Under the pieces are notes generated by a model. That model was not told the DNA's origin. It worked only from the letters and a program-made list of their open reading frames with translations, and made no database searches. Position numbers and translations under genes: made by a program. Of a stretch of 64,000 bases of DNA, positions 19,132-27,695 are shown piece after piece (the first letter of the stretch is position 1; each line of letters opens with the position of its first letter). Origin of the DNA: Streptomyces liliiviolaceus (GTDB lineage Bacteria; Actinomycetota; Actinomycetes; Streptomycetales; Streptomycetaceae); NCBI RefSeq assembly GCF_018070025.1, contig NZ_JAGPYQ010000001.1:6262001-6326000 (forward strand), given 5' to 3'.

Positions 19132-20231
19132 GTGCCGTTCTTGTCGGACATGCGGGTGCCCGCAGTCGGCAGCGACGAGCCGATGACGGCCGAGCGGCTG
19201 ACCGAACTGCGCGGTGTGCTGGCCCATCTGGCCGACCAGCCGATCGCCACACTTGAGTTGCATCCGCTGCCCGACGCACTCGACCGCACCCGAGGTATCC
19301 CGCTGGATGCCGTGAGTCCCTTGGCGCAGCACCTGTCGCAGCTCATCACGCAGTCGGCGCGAAGTTCGTGCCGGTCGGGCAAGCGGCGGCAGCGGGCGCG
19401 GTCGGTGGAGCCGGTGCGACAGCCGGTGCCGCGCTCACGGGCAGCGCGGCGCTCACCGTGGCCGCGCCGCTCGTGCTCATGGCCATAGCGGTGGGGGTGA
19501 GCGCGAACGCCGATTCCAAGCGCCGGCAGGCCATCGAGCACATCACGGAACTGCTGGAGGAGTTGCACGAGCAGAAGCTCGATGACGAACACAGCGAACT
19601 CGACGGCTGCCGCGATGCCATCGACAAAGCAACCGCCATTCTCCTCGACCAGGGCAAGCTCGGCGTATCGCTGGGACTGGACTCGGCCGTGCACGCCATC
19701 AACAGCGCTCTGGGCGCCGCCGACCGCCGCCTCGCCCGGTGGCGGAGCGCACTCGACAAGCTGCCCGACGGCAAGGCTGTCGAGATCGACACGCTGGCCA
19801 GGTCGTTCCCCGGCGTCGACGACCAGGGCGGCACCTTCCGCGCCCACCTGGAACTCGCAGCCCTGGCGATCGCGCTGAAGCGGCGGGTCATCGTGCTGCA
19901 GGCCGTCGAGCACGCCCAGTCCGACCCCGGCAACCTGTTCGAGAATTTCGCCCGCGCTCTCAAGGCCGACCAGCAGCGCCTCGACGAACTGGAGTCGGGC
20001 ATCGGCGGCGTGCTGGTACATCTGTCGGCACTGGAGCTGGCCCGCCCGAACGGTTTGCGGCCCGTCTTCACGACCGGCGAAGTCGATCGCCTGATGCGCG
20101 CGGCACACCGAATTCACAGGCTCGGTGACGGCGTCGCGGACAACAGCCGCACGACGGACGTGGCGATCGAGATCGCCCGCGACAGGGACGGCTCAGTGGT
20201 CGTGTTTCCCGCGCTGCCCGCGTCGGCCTAG
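19132..20231 (+). pseudogene. Frameshifted membrane-protein gene of unknown function
   Basis: Two overlapping frames together make one plausible ~366-aa protein. The first runs from GTG 19132 (LTELRGVLAHLADQP, LSQLITQSA) to about 19358. The second carries on from there ([19 protein letters not shown]) to the stop at 20231. High third-position GC switches from one frame to the other at this point. One missing base near 19355-19360 would explain it. The second part has a Gly/Ala-rich membrane segment, LTVAAPLVLMAIAVGVSANA, then a long charged, helical region resembling coiled coil. It could be a real inactivating mutation, a phase-variable site or a sequencing error. Translation might also restart at GTG 19368. 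No function is assigned. Confidence 0.55.
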
Positions 20232-20259
20232 GGCTCGGCGGGGTTTCGCGGCAGGCGGA

Positions 20260-21321
20260 TCAGCAGGTCAACTCGCCCGTTGTGCCCGGTTCGTTGGCTC
20301 CCGTCGACAGGGCTATCTGTTTGACCTTGCCCGTGTAGTCGCCCACCGCTCCGTCCTCCGTCGATCCGTCGGAGTAGTAGAGGGCGGACGCCCAGGGTTC
20401 CGCGTCCTTCCCCAGGCTGTCCGTCAGGGCTTTCATCGTCGAGGTGCGGAAGTTGGTGTTCAGGCAGCCGCCGCCGAGGTACGACCAGTCGGGGTTGGTG
20501 CCCTCCGTCGGCTCCTCCGGTGACGCGTCGGACGGGAGCAGGGCGAGTGCCGCCTTGCGTGCCCTGTCCTCGTCGACCGGGGACGAGAAGACGACGTCCA
20601 CGCTGATCAGGTGGTCCTTCAGAGCTGCCGCCGCCGGGACGGTGGCGCAGACCACCTCGTCATTCGCCAGGCGGTAGGCCACGGGGTCGCCACCGGGCAT
20701 TCCCGTCTGCTTCGCGCACTCCTTGGACCAGGAGACGCGCGGGTAGCGTGCGTCCCACCAGGTCAGGGGCGAGGCGACGCCCCGGCCGCCGAGGTCGTCC
20801 TTCGACGCCGCGTCGAGGGTCTGCTCGGGAAGCGGGGCCTCCTTCAACGCCGTGACGTTCGGGCAGAACTCCGTCCGCAGGAAGTCGGCCATCGCGGCGG
20901 CCTGTTCCTCGGTCGCGCCGTTCGCCTCGTCCGCGTAACGGAGGCCCCGCCACGTCCGGTAGCCGACGTCCACGTTGCGGCAGGCGTCGATCTGGACGAC
21001 CGCCAGTCCGCGGCGGTCCTCCAGGTCTGTCTCGACGCCCTCCCCCAGACCGTAGTTGTTGGCGTCGCCGACCTCGCCGAGCCGGTTGACCAAGGCATCG
21101 TCGACGCCCGCGGCCGTCAGGGCGTCCTCGATGGAGGTGTCGTCGGCCGTCACCGCGTCCGAGTCGTCCGTCGGTGGCGTCGGCTCGGCTTCCGTTTTCG
21201 TCTCTTCCGCCGGGACGGCCGAAGTACGCGTCGCCGAAGGGGTCCCGCTTCCGCAGCCTCCGACGGACAGCGCCGCGGCGACGAGCAGGGCGGTGCCGAC
21301 GGCACGGCGGTATCGGGGCAT
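20260..21321 (-). CDS. Putative secreted lipoprotein, function unknown
   Basis: This 353-aa product has a lipoprotein signal peptide: MPRYRRAVGTALLVAAALSV followed by the lipobox VGGC, so Cys ~23 would be lipidated and the protein held on the outer face of the membrane. A Thr/Ser/Glu-rich linker follows. The folded part has several cysteines (IDACRNVDVG, FCPNVTALK, KECAKQTG, VVCATVP, GCLNTNF and the terminal ELTC) that could form disulfides outside the cell. No catalytic motif is visible. I chose ATG 21321, which has GGAG 7 nt upstream, over the longer open frame starting at 21375. It is divergent from the PAP2 phosphatase gene. Confidence 0.75.
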   Translation of the reverse strand: MPRYRRAVGTALLVAAALSVGGCGSGTPSATRTSAVPAEETKTEAEPTPPTDDSDAVTADDTSIEDALTAAGVDDALVNRLGEVGDANNYGLGEGVETDLEDRRGLAVVQIDACRNVDVGYRTWRGLRYADEANGATEEQAAAMADFLRTEFCPNVTALKEAPLPEQTLDAASKDDLGGRGVASPLTWWDARYPRVSWSKECAKQTGMPGGDPVAYRLANDEVVCATVPAAAALKDHLISVDVVFSSPVDEDRARKAALALLPSDASPEEPTEGTNPDWSYLGGGCLNTNFRTSTMKALTDSLGKDAEPWASALYYSDGSTEDGAVGDYTGKVKQIALSTGANEPGTTGELTC

Positions 21322-21499
21322 GGCGCAACTCCGTGCAAGCGACAGTTGATCAACATCAGTATGTGATCCACTCATTCAGTTCACAAGAGGTGAATATCCC
21401 TTTCGCGCAACGGAACCGCATGGCCCAGCAGGCGGAGCCCGGTGTACCCGGGACCAGACCGCGGTTTGGCGCAACCCCTCGTTGGCTAGGGTGACAAGG

Positions 21500-22177
21500 G
21501 TGGCCTTGGAGACTGATACCCACCCAACCCCCGCGGTGCTGCCCCGGTCGTTGCGCGCAGGGCTCGGGGTGGTCGCGGTGCTCGGCGCCCTCGTCGCCGT
21601 CGCCCTCGGCGTCATGTACGCCGGTCACAGCGAACCCGGCACGGTGGACCGGTGGTTCGTCGAGCCGACGGACGACAGTGTGCGGTCGCCGTGGCGGGGT
21701 GTCGCGCTCGCCGTCGACTTCCTCGGCGAGCCCGTCGGAGCGGCGGCGCTCATCCTGGTCGCCGTGGCGGGCTGTCTGCTGCGTCGGCGAACTCGCGCCG
21801 CCGTCCTCGTCGTTGCCGGCGTCGGTGTCACCGTCGTGGTGGCGACACTCGTCAAGTCCCTGGTGGGGCGCACCATCCACGGACCCGACAACCTGTCCTA
21901 CCCGAGCGGGCACACCGCCTTCCTCACCGCGCTCGCGCTCGTCGTGGCGCTGCTCGCGGTCGGCCGGTCCGGTCTCGGCCGGGCGGCCGGCCTGCTGCTC
22001 GTACTCGGCGCGGGCCTGGTCGCGGGCGCCACCATGGGCTGGGCGCAGGTCGCCCTGGGCGCGCATTACCCGACCGACGTCCTCGGCGGCTGGTGCGCGG
22101 CGCTGGCCCTCGTACCCGCCACCGCGTGGGTGGTCGACCGGGCGGGCGACCGCCGTCGCCCGCCCGGTCAGCCGTAG
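21500..22177 (+). CDS. PAP2-family membrane phosphatase
   Basis: A ~225-aa membrane protein with about five or six hydrophobic segments and the PAP2 active site in three parts: KSLVGRTIHG, YPSGHTAFLTALAL and the GAHYPTDVLGGW region with the nucleophilic His. In its place the first motif lacks the usual RP after Arg and the third lacks the usual SR, so the phosphate-binding arginines are partly changed. Family members remove phosphate from undecaprenyl diphosphate or phosphatidate at the membrane. The start is uncertain: GTG 21500 has AGGG 8 nt upstream, while TTG 21482 and GTG 21491 are in frame too. It converges on the end of the exopolysaccharide operon. Confidence 0.85.
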   Translation: MALETDTHPTPAVLPRSLRAGLGVVAVLGALVAVALGVMYAGHSEPGTVDRWFVEPTDDSVRSPWRGVALAVDFLGEPVGAAALILVAVAGCLLRRRTRAAVLVVAGVGVTVVVATLVKSLVGRTIHGPDNLSYPSGHTAFLTALALVVALLAVGRSGLGRAAGLLLVLGAGLVAGATMGWAQVALGAHYPTDVLGGWCAALALVPATAWVVDRAGDRRRPPGQP

Positions 22178-22198
22178 CACCGCCGGCGTCGTGCCCTG

Positions 22199-23554
22199 TC
22201 ACGCCAGGCGGCGGAACACCGGCTTCACCGGGCGTCCGGTCAGCCAAGGTGTGGGGTCACCCGCGTCCAGCGCCTTCCGGTACACCGCGCACGCCTGGGC
22301 CACCACGTCCACGGTGTGCTCGATGTCGGCGTCGCTGAGCGCGCTGCTCACCACGAACGACGGGGCGAGCACCCCGCCCGCCAGCAGCCGGTGCAGGAAC
22401 AGCGTGCGGTACTCCTGCGACGGCTGCCCCTTCTCGTCGAGGGTCGCGAAGACCAGGTTGCTGGCCCGGCCCCGTACGACGACGTGGTCGGCGACACCCA
22501 TACCGGCCGCTGCCTCGCGGACCCCGGCGGCCAGCCGCTCGCCGAGGGCGTGCAGCCGCGCGGTGATGCCCTCCTCGACGTAGGTGGTGAGTACCGCCAT
22601 GGCCGCGGCCAGGGAGTGCGTTTCCGCGCCGTGCGTGGTGGACAGCAGGAACACCCGCTCGCCGGAGTGGCGCAGCCCGCCCCGTTCCATGAGGTCGCGG
22701 CGCCCGGCCAGCGCGGAGACGGCGAACCCGTTGCCGAGCGCCTTGCCGAACGTGGAGAGGTCGGGGACGACGCCGTACAGGCCCTGTGCGCCCGCCTCGG
22801 ACCAGCGCAGGCCGGTGATCATCTCGTCGAAGATCAGTACGCAGCCGTGCCGGTCGGCCAGTTCGCGCAGGCCCGCGAGGTAGCCGGGCGGTGGTTCGGT
22901 GTGGGTGGCGGGTTCGAGGATCAGGCAGGCGATCTCGTCCTGGTGCCGGGTGAGCAGTTCCTCCGTGGCGGCCAGGTCCCCGTACGGGAACGCCACCGTG
23001 AGGTCGGTGGTCGCCGCCGGGATGCCGGCCGCCATGGGTGTGGTGCCGATGAACCAGTCGTCGGTGGAGAAGAACGGGTGGTCGCCGCAGATCGCCACCC
23101 GCGGGCGGCCGGTGACCGCGCGGGCGAGGCGTATCGCGGCGGTGGTGGCGTCCGAGCCGTTCTTCGCGAACTTCACCATCTCGGCGGTCGGCACGGTCGC
23201 CAGGAAGCGTTCCGCGGCCTCGACCTCCACGACGGACGGCCGTACGAAGTTGCTGCCGCGGTCCAGTTCGCGGCGCACCGCCTCGATGACGCGCGGGTGG
23301 GCGTGGCCGAGGCTGACCGACCGCAGGCCGGAGCCGTACTCGATGTAGCGGTTGCCGTCGACGTCCCAGACGTGGGCGCCGCGGCCGTGGTCGATGACCG
23401 GCGCCAGGTGCTCGGGGTACTGGTCGTCTCCCTTGGCGTACGTGTGCGCGCCCCCGGGGATCAGGGCGTGCAGCCGCTCGTTGGCCAGCCGCGACCGGGG
23501 CAGGGAGAATTCCTGATCGGTGTCCACGGTGTCCACAGTGTCTTCGGTGTCCAC
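22199..23554 (-). CDS. Class III PLP aminotransferase (glutamate-1-semialdehyde aminomutase type)
   Basis: The 451-aa protein has the class III aminotransferase layout: YIEYGSGLRSVSLGHAHP, the cofactor pocket VKFAKNGSDATTAAIRLARA, CVLIFDEMITGLRW, and the PLP-binding Lys in LSTFGKALGNGFAVSALAG. It most resembles glutamate-1-semialdehyde 2,1-aminomutase, but its position as the last gene of a polysaccharide operon suggests it aminates a nucleotide-sugar or another building block, not haem precursors. The GTG start at 23554 follows the epimerase stop by 7 nt with GAGG in between. The N terminus contains repeated Asp-Thr pairs (DTEDTVDTVDTD) from a GTGGACACC repeat. Confidence 0.87.
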   Translation of the reverse strand: MDTEDTVDTVDTDQEFSLPRSRLANERLHALIPGGAHTYAKGDDQYPEHLAPVIDHGRGAHVWDVDGNRYIEYGSGLRSVSLGHAHPRVIEAVRRELDRGSNFVRPSVVEVEAAERFLATVPTAEMVKFAKNGSDATTAAIRLARAVTGRPRVAICGDHPFFSTDDWFIGTTPMAAGIPAATTDLTVAFPYGDLAATEELLTRHQDEIACLILEPATHTEPPPGYLAGLRELADRHGCVLIFDEMITGLRWSEAGAQGLYGVVPDLSTFGKALGNGFAVSALAGRRDLMERGGLRHSGERVFLLSTTHGAETHSLAAAMAVLTTYVEEGITARLHALGERLAAGVREAAAGMGVADHVVVRGRASNLVFATLDEKGQPSQEYRTLFLHRLLAGGVLAPSFVVSSALSDADIEHTVDVVAQACAVYRKALDAGDPTPWLTGRPVKPVFRRLA

Positions 23555-23561
23555 GGTGACC

Positions 23562-24113
23562 TCAGCTCTCTCTCTGCTTCAGTACCTCGGCGAGGCTCGG
23601 CGCCTCCCGGTCCCGCTGGGACATCGAGGTGGCGGGCAGCGGCCAGGGGATGTCGAGTTCCGGGTCGTCGAAGGCGATCGTCACGTCCTCGGCCGGGTCG
23701 TGCGGTCGGTCGATGCGGTAGGAGGTGTCGGTGGTCTCGGTCAGCGCCTGGAAGCCGTGCGCGCAGCCCGCCGGGATGTAGAGGGTCTTCTGCGTCTCGC
23801 CGGACAGCTCGAACCAGGCCACGTTGCGGTACGTGGAGGAGTCCGGCCGCAGGTCCACGACGACGTCGAAGATCTTCCCGTACGAGCAGCGCACCAGCTT
23901 GGCCTCGCCCGCTCCGGAGCGCAGGTGCAGGCCACGCAGGACACCCCGGACCGAGCGGGACACGCTGTCCTGGACGAAGGCGTTCGGATCCAGGCCCACC
24001 GAGCGGACCACGTCGGCGTCGAAGGTGCGGCAGAAGAAGCCGCGTTCGTCGGCGTACGGCGTCGGTTCGAACAGGTACGCTCCGGCGATCGCCGGGACTT
24101 CGGTCGCTTTCAT
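23562..24113 (-). CDS. dTDP-4-dehydrorhamnose 3,5-epimerase (RmlC)-family protein
   Basis: A 183-aa cupin epimerase. The typical RmlC order is seen: DERGFFCRTFD, SVRGVLRGLHLRSGAGEAKL with the catalytic His, GKIFDVVVDLRPDSSTY, LYIPAGCAHGFQAL and the C-terminal DPELDIPWPL. RmlC inverts C3 and C5 of 4-keto sugars; some relatives invert only one. HLRSG replaces the more usual HYQ/HFQ next to the catalytic His, so substrate preference may differ from classical rhamnose synthesis. No rmlA, rmlB or rmlD is present in the window, which supports a role with the CDP- or other 4-keto sugar made by this operon. The ATG at 24113 lies 5 nt after the upstream stop. Confidence 0.9.
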   Translation of the reverse strand: MKATEVPAIAGAYLFEPTPYADERGFFCRTFDADVVRSVGLDPNAFVQDSVSRSVRGVLRGLHLRSGAGEAKLVRCSYGKIFDVVVDLRPDSSTYRNVAWFELSGETQKTLYIPAGCAHGFQALTETTDTSYRIDRPHDPAEDVTIAFDDPELDIPWPLPATSMSQRDREAPSLAEVLKQRES

Positions 24114-24118
24114 GAGGT

Positions 24119-25411
24119 TCACGAGGCCTTCCGCAGGGCGTGTTCGGGGTGGGCGGCCGGGAACAGGGCCGAGGTCAACGCGGTGAACTGGTCGTCGAGT
24201 TGGCGGGTGGCGAGCAGGTTCCGCTCGGTGAGGGTCCGCCGGACCTCCGGCGCGCTGCGCTCCAACTCCCGGAACTGCCGCAGCAGTTCGTCGGGGTCGA
24301 CCTCGCGGGCCGGGTGGGAGTATGCGTCGAGACCCATGCGGGCCATCAGCGCGTCGCTCTTCGCCGCGTAGCTGAGGGCGAGCGTCGGTGTGCCGGCCTT
24401 CAGCGCGCAGACCAGGTTGTGGTAGCGGGTCGCGACGACGGTGTCGGCCGCCGCCGTCTCCTTCATCAGGTCGGCCAGTGAGGACGCCTCGGAGGCGGTG
24501 ACCAGCGGTGAGTCCACCGCGTCGAGGATCGCGGCGACCACCGACGCGTCGCACTCGTCGCCGGTGAGCAGCCGGACCGGTCTGCCGTCCTCGACGAGCG
24601 CGCGGACGAACCGGGTGGTCCCGTCGAGGTAGCGGCGGTGGATCTCCTCGGCGCGGGCGCGGTCGTCGTTGCCGCCGTGGAAGTCCATGACGCCGACGCA
24701 GACCGGGCCCGGGGCGCCCGCAGGCTGTTCCGGGGACGCGCTCGCGGACGGTGTCGGCAGGGCGAACGCCAGGTCCGGGTAGACCTCGTCGTGTGCCGTG
24801 TCCACACCCATGTCCCGCAAGGCGTCCCGCGAGAGGGTGTCCCGGTACGACCGGTACGCGGCCAGCCGTGCCGACCAGCGCACCAGGGCCCGGGTCGGCC
24901 GGTCGCCGATCGCGGCGGCGCCGACGCCGACGAGCGCGACGCGGGTGCCGAGCAGCCGGCCGCTCGCGCAGAGCAGGAAGAGGGAGTACGGGAAGCCCCA
25001 GGGCCGCAGCGGCAGTGTGGCTTCCAGGACGCCCATGCCCGGCACGATCACCACGTCGTGCTTGCGCACCCAGGCGGCCGTGCGGAGGACGTCGACGAAC
25101 TTGCCGAGCCCCTTGCCCACCATCGAGCCCAGGCGTGACGCGGTCCGGTACTCGCCCCGGTACCAGTGCAGCCGGGTCGCGGGGATGCGGTAGCGGGCCA
25201 TGACGACGTCCGGTCCGCCGCACAGCGCGTCCACGGCCGCGTCCGGGTGCGCGGTGCGGAGGTAGCCGAGGACGGCCTCCAGCGATCCGTCGTTGCCGAG
25301 GTTGCCGGAGCCGAGCAGGCCGAACACCCCGACGCGCACCGGGGTTTCGCCCCCGGCCCCGGACGCCCTTGGCACCCCGGACACCCCGGACACCCCGCTT
25401 TCAGGCTTCAT
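24119..25411 (-). CDS. Polysaccharide pyruvyl transferase-family protein
   Basis: This 430-aa protein belongs to the CsaB/WcaK pyruvyl transferase family, which adds ketal-linked pyruvate from phosphoenolpyruvate to sugars of surface polymers. Evidence is the N-terminal GVFGLLGSGNLGNDGSLEAV, the DVVIVPGMGVLE block, DLAFALPTP and the C-terminal VATRYHNLVCALKAGTPTLALSY with its conserved Arg-His pair. The start ATG at 25411 overlaps the glycosyltransferase stop (ATGA). The first ~20 residues hold a short SGVSGVSGV repeat encoded by tandem 9-bp units and are probably disordered. Pyruvylation would add negative charge to the exopolymer. Confidence 0.87.
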   Translation of the reverse strand: MKPESGVSGVSGVPRASGAGGETPVRVGVFGLLGSGNLGNDGSLEAVLGYLRTAHPDAAVDALCGGPDVVMARYRIPATRLHWYRGEYRTASRLGSMVGKGLGKFVDVLRTAAWVRKHDVVIVPGMGVLEATLPLRPWGFPYSLFLLCASGRLLGTRVALVGVGAAAIGDRPTRALVRWSARLAAYRSYRDTLSRDALRDMGVDTAHDEVYPDLAFALPTPSASASPEQPAGAPGPVCVGVMDFHGGNDDRARAEEIHRRYLDGTTRFVRALVEDGRPVRLLTGDECDASVVAAILDAVDSPLVTASEASSLADLMKETAAADTVVATRYHNLVCALKAGTPTLALSYAAKSDALMARMGLDAYSHPAREVDPDELLRQFRELERSAPEVRRTLTERNLLATRQLDDQFTALTSALFPAAHPEHALRKAS

Positions 25412-26355
25412 GCCTGCCTGCCCTCACGGCCGGCGACCACCGCGTCCACGGAGACGGCGTACCGGCCCGGGTCGACCGGGGCGCGGTCCTCGACGCGTTC
25501 GCCCGCGCCCGGCCGGGCCCGGCTGGTCATCCAGGAGCCCAGGTGGCGGTAGCAGGCGCGCCGGTCGGCCGGGGACAGCGGCGCCCGCCGGATCGCCGAG
25601 GCGAAGCCCCAGACGTACTCGGCGAGCAGCCGGGGCGTCGGGTGCAGGAGCCCCGCCCGGCGCGGGTCGAGGTTGACGCACCGGGAGCGCTTGGAGGGGT
25701 TCGCCCGTTCGGCGCGGGTGGGGTGGTCGCGACGGAAGTACAGCAGCTCCGGCACCTGGTGGAAGGGGCCGTGGAGGGTGATCTCGGCGACGAACGTGCG
25801 GTCCGCGTGGTGGTAGCTGTCGTGCGGCTTCACCCGGCGCAGCATGTCGGCGCGCATCACGCCGTAGAAGTCGTCGCCGCCGGGCTCGAACAGCAGGCTG
25901 CGGAAGCGCTCGGGCGCGTGCGGCGAGTCGGTGGCCAGCCCGTACTCGTAGGGGACCTTGACCTTGCCGTCGCCGTCGATGACGGCCTGGCCGCTGTGCG
26001 CGAGGACCACGTCGGGGCGTTCGTCCAGGGTCTCGACGCAGGCCCGCAGCAGGTCGCGGGCGTACAGGTCGTCGTGCGAGGCCCACTTGAACAGTTCGCC
26101 GCGGCACTCGGTGAACACGTAATTGTGGTTCGGGGCGGCGCCGATGTTCTCGGGCAGCCGGATGTACCGGATGCGTGAGTCCCGCGCGGCGTAATCGCGG
26201 CAGATGTCCTGGGTCCCGTCCGCCGAGGCGTTGTCGGAGATGACCAGCTCGAAGTCCTCGTACGTCTGGCCGAGCAGGGCGTCGAGCGACTCGGCGAGGT
26301 ACTCCTCGCCGTTGTAGACGGGCAGGCCGACGCTCAGCCTGGGGTGGGCGGTCAT
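25408..26355 (-). CDS. Glycosyltransferase family 2
   Basis: A 315-aa GT-A fold enzyme. It starts RLSVGLPVYNGEEYLAESLD, followed by FELVISDNASADGTQDICR, the nucleotide-binding region, and ELFKWASHDDLYARDLLRAC with the DD metal-binding pair that replaces DxD. The acceptor side is less conserved. It should transfer one sugar of the repeating unit to the lipid carrier on the inner face of the membrane. The ATG at 26355 overlaps the flippase stop (ATGA), and its own stop overlaps the pyruvyl transferase start in the same way. The frame continues far upstream without a stop, but that part is a shadow of the flippase gene. Confidence 0.9.
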   Translation of the reverse strand: MTAHPRLSVGLPVYNGEEYLAESLDALLGQTYEDFELVISDNASADGTQDICRDYAARDSRIRYIRLPENIGAAPNHNYVFTECRGELFKWASHDDLYARDLLRACVETLDERPDVVLAHSGQAVIDGDGKVKVPYEYGLATDSPHAPERFRSLLFEPGGDDFYGVMRADMLRRVKPHDSYHHADRTFVAEITLHGPFHQVPELLYFRRDHPTRAERANPSKRSRCVNLDPRRAGLLHPTPRLLAEYVWGFASAIRRAPLSPADRRACYRHLGSWMTSRARPGAGERVEDRAPVDPGRYAVSVDAVVAGREGRQA

Positions 26356-27695
26356 GAGGTCCTCACTTCGGGAATGGGTTGGTGGGCGCGCTCGCGCAGG
26401 GCGGACCGCAGTTGCAGCCACCAGACGGCAGAGGCGCAGACGGTCGCGGCGGCGACGCCCCAGGCCGAGCCGACCGTGCCGGCCAGGGCGGCTCCGCCGA
26501 GGCCGCCGCCGACGTAGCAGGCGGAGGCGAAGAGCTGGCAGCGCAGGCTGCGGCGGGCGGCGGCGAGCGCGCGCAGCCCGGCAGCGGCGCCGCTGCCGAG
26601 TCCGGCGCCCGCGACGCCGAGCGTGGCGGGGACGATGAGCTGCGAGGCGGAGTTCCAGACGTCGCCGAGGACGAGTTCGCCCGCCCGGTCCGGCATCAGC
26701 AGCAGGGCCGCGCCCCACAGCAGCGCGGCGGCGGCCTGTCCGCCGCCGAGGAGGAGGCAGAACTTGGCGAGCCGGTGCGGGGCCCGCCGCAGGACGCGGG
26801 CCGCCTCCGCGACGGTGACCAGGGACAGGCCCATGAGGAGGGCGAGGAACGGGCCGAGGAGCAGTTCGGCGCCCCGGACCGCGCCCACCGCGCCGACGCC
26901 GACGATGACGCCGAGCCCGTACGCGCGCAGTTGGCTCGCGCCGCTGAGGCTGACGTTCTCGACCAAGTACCGGTAGCCGAGGTCGCGTTGCTCGCGCAGC
27001 CAGCCGCGTGCCCGGGTCAGCCGGGGCCGGATGCCGGACTGGAGGCAGCCGTACCCGGCGGCGACCGCGGCGGACGCACCCCAGGCGAGGACGAAGGCGG
27101 CGACGGTGTCCACGCGGGCCGCGATCACCATGGCGGGGACGAGCGCGACGCCCCACACGAGGTCGTTGACGAACGCCTTCCGTCCGGCGCCCGCGGCGAA
27201 GAACGCGAACCGCCAGGCGTCCTGGAGGAGCAGTGCGGGCAGGACGACGCCGAGGGAGACGAACGCCGGTCCCACCCGTCCGCCCAGGCCGAGGCCGACC
27301 AGCACGCACACCGCGCCGAGGGCCGCGCCCACGCCGAGCGCGGCGCCCGAGGAGCGGGCCGCCGCCGCGCGCCAGGAGTCCTCCGGTACGCCGCTGAAGC
27401 GCACCACGAGGGGGTCGGTGGCGAGCCCGCGGGCGACGTTGAGCACCACGCCGTAGGTCAGCCAGGCCAGGCTGAACACGCCGAACGCGGTCAGTCCCAG
27501 CGAGCGTGCCACGTAGATGCCCACCGCGAAGTTGGTCATGCTGGAGGCCGCCTGGTCGGCCAGTCCCCAGGACAGCCGGCCGACGATGCCCTTCCTGGCG
27601 GACGGGTCGGTGGACCGGGCGGCGGACCGGTCCGCGTCCGTGCCCCGGTCCGCCGGTGTCGGCGTCTTGTCCCCCTCGGTGGCCATCGGCGTCAT
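26352..27695 (-). CDS. Wzx-like polysaccharide flippase (MOP superfamily)
   Basis: The 447-aa product is almost wholly membrane-embedded, with about 12 segments beginning GRLSWGLADQAASSMTNFAV at residue ~39 after a charged N-terminal tail. The pattern of long hydrophobic helices with scattered Arg (VARSLGLTAFGVFSLAWLTY, YLVENVSLSGASQLRAYGLG) is that of Wzx/oligosaccharide flippases, which move lipid-linked repeat units across the membrane. It overlaps the DUF4910 gene upstream and the GT2 gene downstream, each by 4 bp. Together with the Wzy-like polymerase and Wzz-like proteins, it points to a Wzy-dependent pathway. Confidence 0.85.
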   Translation of the reverse strand: MTPMATEGDKTPTPADRGTDADRSAARSTDPSARKGIVGRLSWGLADQAASSMTNFAVGIYVARSLGLTAFGVFSLAWLTYGVVLNVARGLATDPLVVRFSGVPEDSWRAAAARSSGAALGVGAALGAVCVLVGLGLGGRVGPAFVSLGVVLPALLLQDAWRFAFFAAGAGRKAFVNDLVWGVALVPAMVIAARVDTVAAFVLAWGASAAVAAGYGCLQSGIRPRLTRARGWLREQRDLGYRYLVENVSLSGASQLRAYGLGVIVGVGAVGAVRGAELLLGPFLALLMGLSLVTVAEAARVLRRAPHRLAKFCLLLGGGQAAAALLWGAALLLMPDRAGELVLGDVWNSASQLIVPATLGVAGAGLGSGAAAGLRALAAARRSLRCQLFASACYVGGGLGGAALAGTVGSAWGVAAATVCASAVWWLQLRSALRERAHQPIPEVRTS

